Assembly (NCBI RefSeq): GCF_013128195.2
Contig: NZ_CP053452.2
Coordinates: 1,922,001-1,986,000, forward strand
Reading direction: 5' to 3'
Source: Frigoriglobus tundricola
GTDB lineage: Bacteria; Planctomycetota; Planctomycetia; Gemmatales; Gemmataceae
Length of the DNA: 64,000 nucleotides
This document shows, piece by piece, positions 59,428 through 64,000 of the stretch; position 1 is the stretch's first letter; each line of letters starts with the position of its first letter. The notes beneath the pieces are model-generated. The model saw nothing but the letters and a program-made list of their open reading frames with translations, was not told the DNA's origin and made no database searches. Position numbers and translations under genes: made by a program.

Positions 59428-60162
59428 TCACTCGGTCGGCACGCGCGGGGCGCGGTGGTACAGCTTCTTCAGCCCGAGCGCCTTCAGCCCGGTGGCGGCC
59501 AGGATGCACAGGTCCATCTGCCACGAGCGGGTGCGGAGGTAGAAGAGGTCGTACACGAGCTTGTTGCGCACGCTGCGGACGCACGTGTCGGGCGGGAGGT
59601 GGATCTGGGCGAACCCGGTGATGCCGGGCCTCACGGCGTGCCGGCGGTCGTAGCCCACGACCACCTCGCGCAGGCGCGCGACGATTTCGGGCCGCTCGGG
59701 GCGCGGGCCGACGAGCGCCATTTCGCCCCGGAGCACGTTGAACAGTTGCGGCAGCTCGTCCAGGTGCAGCTTGCGGAGCACGCGCCCGACGGGGGTGACG
59801 CGGGCGTCGCCGGGGGCGCTCCACTGCGGCCCGGTCAGGCGCTCGCAGTCGTGGTACATGGTGCGGATCTTGTACAGCGTGAACACCGCGCCGCCGCGGC
59901 CGACGCGCTCCTGGGCGTACACCGCCGGTCCTCGCGACGTGAGCCGCACCGCGGCCGCGCACAACACGATCAGGGGCACCGCGGGCACGAGCCCGAGCGC
60001 CGCGAGTACGAAATCGACCGCGGCCCGCGCCCGCTCGCCCGCGGGGGGCACCGGCGGGGCGGCCGGGTTCGGCCGGAGGCGCGGGGCGGGATTCGCGGGC
60101 GTTCGCAACGCGGACCTCGGGCTAACACGCACAGGCGACAACCGGTTCACGGGTCGGGCCAT
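59428..60162 (-). CDS. Undecaprenyl-phosphate sugar-1-phosphate transferase
   Basis: 244 residues. Bacterial sugar transferase core: SRGPAVYAQERVGRGG and FTLYKIRTMYHDCERL, then KLHLDELPQLFNVLRGEM, ALVGPRPERPE and PGITGFAQIHLPPDTCVRS. It moves a sugar-1-phosphate to undecaprenyl phosphate and starts exopolysaccharide repeat assembly. Only one membrane segment (about 48-72), so it is the short ExoY/PglC-like form without the N-terminal four-helix part of WcaJ. The first 45 residues are Pro/Arg-rich. Confidence 0.92.
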   Translation of the reverse strand: MARPVNRLSPVRVSPRSALRTPANPAPRLRPNPAAPPVPPAGERARAAVDFVLAALGLVPAVPLIVLCAAAVRLTSRGPAVYAQERVGRGGAVFTLYKIRTMYHDCERLTGPQWSAPGDARVTPVGRVLRKLHLDELPQLFNVLRGEMALVGPRPERPEIVARLREVVVGYDRRHAVRPGITGFAQIHLPPDTCVRSVRNKLVYDLFYLRTRSWQMDLCILAATGLKALGLKKLYHRAPRVPTE

Positions 60163-60360
60163 GGGATGCGATCCTCGCTTCGCTCAGAAATGTGAGTGCG
60201 AGCGACAGAACCGGGACCGGGCCGAACCGGCCCGCCGCCTGCCCTCCGCGCCCGCACCGGCCCCTCACACGCTCGGGCGGTCTCAAGTCGTAACGCCGAA
60301 GCCCGTAGCGGGCCTGGGGTTTCGACTTCATGACGGGCGACTTTTCGACTCGGGACCCCA

Positions 60361-61011
60361 CTAGCGCCCGAAGGCCGCGGAGTACTGCGCCCATGCTGCG
60401 GCGACGAACGCCTTCGTGGCCGCGTCGTCCTCGGTCGCGGCCTCGCCCGGCGCGTCCGGGAGCGTGGTGGCGATGTACACCTTGTAGAGCATCGGGGACC
60501 GCAGTTGCCCGGCGAACAGCCACCGCGGGCGGTCGGGGGCGATCCACACGCCGTCGGTCGTCCACGCCCACCGCACCCGCACGCGGTCGAGTTTCGTTTG
60601 CGACTTCTTCTCGAAATCGGCGACGTAAGCGACGCACTCGCGGCCGTCCGGCAGGGCGAACGGTTCCTTCCGCGGCTCGCGGAGCGTCTTGTACCCGCTG
60701 CCGGGGTAGCACACGTCGGGCGTGTGCGTCGCCACCGAGCCGGGGATGCCGCTGATGAAGCTGACGACCACGGTGCGGCCCGACGGGCTCTGGTAGCGGC
60801 GGCTGGTGGCCGTGCTCCGCTCGTTCAGCGGCATCTCGGTCGGCACCTCGGTCGGCAGCCAGTCCCCGAGCCGCACTTCGAGCGCGTGCAGGCGGTCGTT
60901 CAGCTCGGTGTCCGGCACGAAAATGCCCCACCGCTGCGTGACCGCGCCGTGGACCAGCGCGCCGCACACGAGCAGCGCGAGAACGGAGAAGAAGGTGAGC
61001 GGCTTGATCAT
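60361..61011 (-). CDS. epsI: Exosortase-associated protein EpsI
   Basis: 216 residues. N-terminal hydrophobic helix (LTFFSVLALLVCGALVHG), then PPP-like TEMPLNERSTATSRRYQSPS and the signature SVATHTPDVCYPGSGYKTL with its conserved Cys. EpsI-type proteins (PF11984) accompany exosortases and exopolysaccharide loci and probably act at the membrane in export or processing. ATG at 61011. Two genes downstream of the exosortase. Confidence 0.9.
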   Translation of the reverse strand: MIKPLTFFSVLALLVCGALVHGAVTQRWGIFVPDTELNDRLHALEVRLGDWLPTEVPTEMPLNERSTATSRRYQSPSGRTVVVSFISGIPGSVATHTPDVCYPGSGYKTLREPRKEPFALPDGRECVAYVADFEKKSQTKLDRVRVRWAWTTDGVWIAPDRPRWLFAGQLRSPMLYKVYIATTLPDAPGEAATEDDAATKAFVAAAWAQYSAAFGR

Positions 61012-61064
61012 GGTGATTCTCGCGAGCGGCGCGGCGTGAGCCCGCCGGTGAAAGAAGAAAGTAT

Positions 61065-61129
61065 GGCGGTCGCGAGCGGCGCGGCGTGGGCCGCCGGTCG
61101 CGGGTACGGCCCCGGGGCTCGCGACCGCC
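61065..61129. repeat. 13-bp perfect inverted repeat and duplicated G/C-rich string
   Basis: GGCGGTCGCGAGC (61065-61077) pairs with GCTCGCGACCGCC (61117-61129). The string CGCGAGCGGCGCGGCGTG also occurs twice, near 61021 and 61071. Located right after the Wzc-like stop on the minus strand; probably a terminator/attenuator between wzc and epsI. Confidence 0.7.
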
Positions 61130-61137
61130 CGCGTCAA

Positions 61138-63399
61138 TCAATACAGCGCTTCCCGTTCGGTCGAGCCGACGTAGACCACGCCGGAGAACGGGATCTCCAT
61201 CGTGGCGACGCGCTCGGCGGCACGCTTGAGCAGCGGGGTCACGGTCTCGCGGTAGCGGGCGCACACCAGCACCACCTCGCACCGCCGGGCCACCTCGACC
61301 GACTCCGCGACGGTCAGGAGCGCGTGGCCGTGGAGCACGACGCAGTCGTACGGCTCCTTCAGGCGCCCCAACAGGTTCTCGAGCTTTTCGCCGGTGGCCG
61401 CTTTGCGGGCCTCGTCGGACCACTTGCCGGCCGGCAGCAGGTTCAGCCCGCTCGGCAGCGACAGGACCGCCGACCGGAGATCGGTCTCCGCCCGCAGCAG
61501 CTCGCACACGCCGACCTGGTTCGGCACGCCGGCGAAGGCGTGCAGCGCCGGCTCGCGCAGGTCGAAGTCCACGAGCAGCGTCTTGTACCCGGCCTGGGCG
61601 AGGCTGCTGGCGAGGCCGAACGCGGTGAACGCCTTGCCCTCGTCGCCGATGGCGCTCGTGACCGCGATCGTGGTGGCCCCGCGGCTCAGCCAGCTCTGCG
61701 ACACGTACGCCCGGAGCTTGTCGACGGCCTCGTTCATGGCGGCCCGCTTCACCGGGTCGCGGCCCGTCGCCGCGCCCGGCAGGCCGGGGACCACGCCCAC
61801 GACCGGGGCCAGCACCGCGGCCTTCACCTCGGCCAGCGAACTCACCCGGCGCGACACCGTCTCGAACCCCACGACGCCCGCGGCCATCAGCGCGAACCCC
61901 ATGACGCCGGCGAAGATGGTGCCCATGAGCTGCTTCTTCGTGTCCTTCTGTGTCGGGTGCGAGCCGGCCTGGAGGACGGTCACCCGCTGCGGGGAGTTCA
62001 GTTCGAGCTTGGTCTGGTAGTACTGCGTCACCAGCCGGCGGAGGATGCCGTCCGTGCTTTCCAGTACGCTGCTCGACGTCGTGTACTCCTTCTCGTTGAA
62101 CCCGTGCTGCACGGCGCCGCCGGCCTTGTCGGCCGGGATCGGGATCTCGCGGACCTTGTTCGCGACCTCGACGAGCATCTTCTTGGAGAACTCCAGGCGC
62201 TCCTCGGCGGCCTGGGTGTCGCGGATGACTTTTTGCAGCGATATTGCGATGACTTTCGCCTCTTTCGTGCGGTTCCACCCGTCGTAGGCGTCGATCTTGT
62301 CCTTTTTCAGCTCCTCGTACTTTCTGCTCTGTTCCTCGTATGCGGCCTTCAGCCGCAGGATGCCCGGTGCGGTCTTGTTCTCCGCCGCGTTGAGGCGGAA
62401 CTCGTACTCAGTCCGGGCGCGGACCATTTTCTGGTACTGAGCGACCACTTCGTGGTCATTTTCCATCATGCCCTTGGTCGCCTTCGGGATCTCCAGATCC
62501 TGAAGCGCTTTCAACTGATCTTTCATGACCGTTTCGTCGCGCTTGTAGCCGGCAATGGTGAGCGGTAGCGTTCGGACTTCGTGATCCAGTGTGGCGAACT
62601 GTTTGAGGAAGAAGCCCGGGTCCAGGCGCATCAGGATGTCCTCCGGCGGAGTACCCGGGGGGGCCTTTTCTGCTGCCGGTTTTGTGCCCGCGTCCGCCGC
62701 ACCGGCCGGAGCCGCACCGGCCGCCTTGGCGGGCTTCTCCGCCTCCAACACCCGCTGGATCTCCTTCTGCCACTTTTCCACCAGATCGAGGAACGCCTTC
62801 TTGCTCTTCACCTCCTTGTCGATCACCTCTTTGATGAAGGCGTTCTGGATCGCGTCCACGATCCGCTTCGCGTCCTGCGGCTCGCGCCCCTTGAACGTGA
62901 CGCGGATCACCTCGGACCCGTCCTGCCACGCCACCACGACCTCTTCTTCGAGGTACTTGATCGGGTCGGGCTGGGCCTTGATGGTGGGCAGGTCCTTGAT
63001 GTCGCGGAGCGCGGCGTTCAGCACGAAGTCGGTCTTGAGCAGGTTGGCGGTCGTTTTCACATACGTGCCGAAATCGGTGCGGCCCCCGGCCGCGTTGCTC
63101 TGGTTCCCGATCGGGGTCTGGGCCGAGGCCACCTGGAACAGCCCGTAAGATTCGTACTTGCTGGCGAGCAGCTCCCACGCGAGCGCCGCCCCGCCGGCGC
63201 CGAGCAACGAGCCGCAGAACACGATCATGAGCCAGTGCAGGCGGAGGTACGTGAAGACGGGCAGCCCGCCGCCCTCGTCCGGTTTGGCACCGGGTTTGAG
63301 GGCGGGCCGGCCGGGCGGGGGCGCTTTGGGGGCCGCCTTGTGTCCGGGGTGCGCCGCAGGGGCCAGCGGGGCGGGCGTGGCGAACGAGGGTCCGGTCAT
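61138..63399 (-). CDS. Wzc/ExoP-like chain-length protein with decayed tyrosine-kinase site
   Basis: 753 residues. N-terminal Pro-rich 45 residues, a Wzz-type helix (LMIVFCGSLLGAGGAALAW, about 56-75), a long periplasmic coiled region, a second helix near 490-515 (FAGVMGFALMAAGVVGF), and a cytoplasmic BY-kinase-like domain. The P-loop reads SAIGDEGKAFTAFG near 583 instead of the usual GEGKS/T; the Walker A' region LLVDFDLREPALH near 606-618 is good; Walker B near 682 is DCVVLHGHALL, without the usual Asp and Pro-Pro. The C-terminus has one Tyr (EREALY) rather than a cluster. Polysaccharide polymer-length control is likely; kinase activity is doubtful. Confidence 0.87.
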   Translation of the reverse strand: MTGPSFATPAPLAPAAHPGHKAAPKAPPPGRPALKPGAKPDEGGGLPVFTYLRLHWLMIVFCGSLLGAGGAALAWELLASKYESYGLFQVASAQTPIGNQSNAAGGRTDFGTYVKTTANLLKTDFVLNAALRDIKDLPTIKAQPDPIKYLEEEVVVAWQDGSEVIRVTFKGREPQDAKRIVDAIQNAFIKEVIDKEVKSKKAFLDLVEKWQKEIQRVLEAEKPAKAAGAAPAGAADAGTKPAAEKAPPGTPPEDILMRLDPGFFLKQFATLDHEVRTLPLTIAGYKRDETVMKDQLKALQDLEIPKATKGMMENDHEVVAQYQKMVRARTEYEFRLNAAENKTAPGILRLKAAYEEQSRKYEELKKDKIDAYDGWNRTKEAKVIAISLQKVIRDTQAAEERLEFSKKMLVEVANKVREIPIPADKAGGAVQHGFNEKEYTTSSSVLESTDGILRRLVTQYYQTKLELNSPQRVTVLQAGSHPTQKDTKKQLMGTIFAGVMGFALMAAGVVGFETVSRRVSSLAEVKAAVLAPVVGVVPGLPGAATGRDPVKRAAMNEAVDKLRAYVSQSWLSRGATTIAVTSAIGDEGKAFTAFGLASSLAQAGYKTLLVDFDLREPALHAFAGVPNQVGVCELLRAETDLRSAVLSLPSGLNLLPAGKWSDEARKAATGEKLENLLGRLKEPYDCVVLHGHALLTVAESVEVARRCEVVLVCARYRETVTPLLKRAAERVATMEIPFSGVVYVGSTEREALY

Positions 63400-63524
63400 G
63401 GTGGTAGCCGAATCCGTTCAGGTGAAAGGGTGCGTGAGCGGGCACCGGCCCGCGCTCACTTCTCTCGCGGTGCCGGTTTCCGTACCGGCGGGCCGCGAGC
63501 CACGAGAACTGCTCGAACCGCGCG

Positions 63525-63998
63525 TCACCGGTACCCGGCGCCCGGCTCCGCAAACAGGGCGGCCGGGTCCATCGGTTCCCGGTCGTCCACGACCAATCGT
63601 TTGAGCACCCACAGTTCGAGCGCCAGGAGGGCCAGCCCGACCGGCATCATCAGCCAGCCGTGCAGGTTGTGCAGGAAGTCCTGCGCGCCCTTGTCCGCGG
63701 TGGCGGCGAAGCTCACGCCGGTGGCGGTGATCCGCAGCACGTTCGTCAGCACCGCGACCGGGACGACGCCGAGCAGCACCAGCAGCTTCTCGAACCGGCT
63801 CCGCTGCGTGAGCAGCACCGCGCCGACCGAGAACGCGGCGAACGTGACCATCATCTTCAGCCCGCTGCACGCGTCCACCACGCCCAGCCGGATCTCGTCG
63901 ATGAGGATCAGGTTGCCGTCGCGGATGGCCGGCAGGCCGAGCGTTTGCAGCAGGTAGGTGCTGCTGACGGTGGCGGCCGTCTTGAGCGGCGCGCCCAC
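63525..63998 (-). CDS. Exosortase, 5' end outside window
   Basis: The C-terminal 157 residues of an exosortase/archaeosortase-family membrane protease. The three catalytic residues are visible: Cys in VVDACSGLKMM, Arg in NVLRITATG and His in HNLHGWLMMP. At least four membrane helices. The frame runs off the right edge, so the start is outside. The gene would cut PEP-CTERM-type tails of exported proteins and heads the exopolysaccharide operon here. The 125-bp gap to the Wzc-like gene shows nothing of note. Confidence 0.93.
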   Translation of the reverse strand: MGAPLKTAATVSSTYLLQTLGLPAIRDGNLILIDEIRLGVVDACSGLKMMVTFAAFSVGAVLLTQRSRFEKLLVLLGVVPVAVLTNVLRITATGVSFAATADKGAQDFLHNLHGWLMMPVGLALLALELWVLKRLVVDDREPMDPAALFAEPGAGYR

Positions 63999-64000
63999 GT

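Noticed and set aside
60122-62278. A 718-codon minus-strand frame across epsI and the Wzc-like gene
   Set aside because: It is a different frame of the same strand as two well-supported genes and is Arg/Gly-rich.

Overview
The window is high-GC bacterial DNA that looks like a member of the Gemmataceae (Planctomycetota). Supporting genes are a DUF1559 prepilin-like protein with a small lipoprotein behind it, a DUF1501 Tat-type protein, a TIGR02996 protein, WD40 and PQQ-propeller proteins, DUF697-type GTPases, a di-haem peroxidase and an exosortase/EpsI exopolysaccharide locus. This assignment comes from gene content only.

Layout. Positions 1-6798 are the end of an integrated mobile element: a ParB-like gene cut by the window edge, three tandem paralogous small membrane proteins, a VirD4/TraG-like ATPase, a row of at least seven tiny genes, an excisionase-like gene and a tyrosine integrase. 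The integrase sits against the 3' end of a tRNA-Leu(GAG) gene (6799-6882), the probable attachment site. From 6.9 to 31.4 kb are chromosomal metabolic and envelope genes in short, often divergent units: hydrolases, purC, two GTPases, a split ComD/ComE-like decarboxylase, a DapA-like aldolase, a serine/threonine dehydratase, acpH, a CPBP protease, a Cys-rich copper-binding protein and an RdgC-like protein. The RdgC-like gene has two CRISPR-repeat-like dyads just upstream. Positions 29.2-30.1 kb hold two genes whose frames are broken.

Positions 31.6-40.2 kb form a cluster of exported proteins around a 1961-residue protein that I read as a divergent secretin: a NolW-like fold split by a coiled coil, a very large insertion, and a secretin-like C-terminal segment. 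Two exported proteins and a lipoprotein flank it and may be partners. After it come a frameshifted hddC with an intact gmhB (activated heptose), the DUF1559 pseudopilin-like gene and its lipoprotein, an ATP-grasp enzyme, a flavin monooxygenase, a MacB-like permease, DUF1501 and PPC-domain proteins, a CoA-transferase with a ferritin-like protein, YceH, and a di-haem peroxidase. The right edge (58.2-64 kb) is a leftward exopolysaccharide operon: exosortase (cut by the edge), a Wzc-like protein with a decayed kinase site, EpsI, an undecaprenyl-phosphate sugar transferase and a GT2 glycosyltransferase.

Many intergenic gaps carry long-armed inverted repeats (arms 21-40 bp), and repeat material also lies inside coding sequences: a 51-bp tandem repeat, a palindrome with 23-bp arms, and a 45-bp repeat that triplicates a start codon. 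The best candidates for undescribed biology are the giant secretin-like locus, the tandem membrane-protein/TraG module of the mobile element, the CRISPR-like repeat pair upstream of the rdgC-like gene, and the repeats captured by reading frames.
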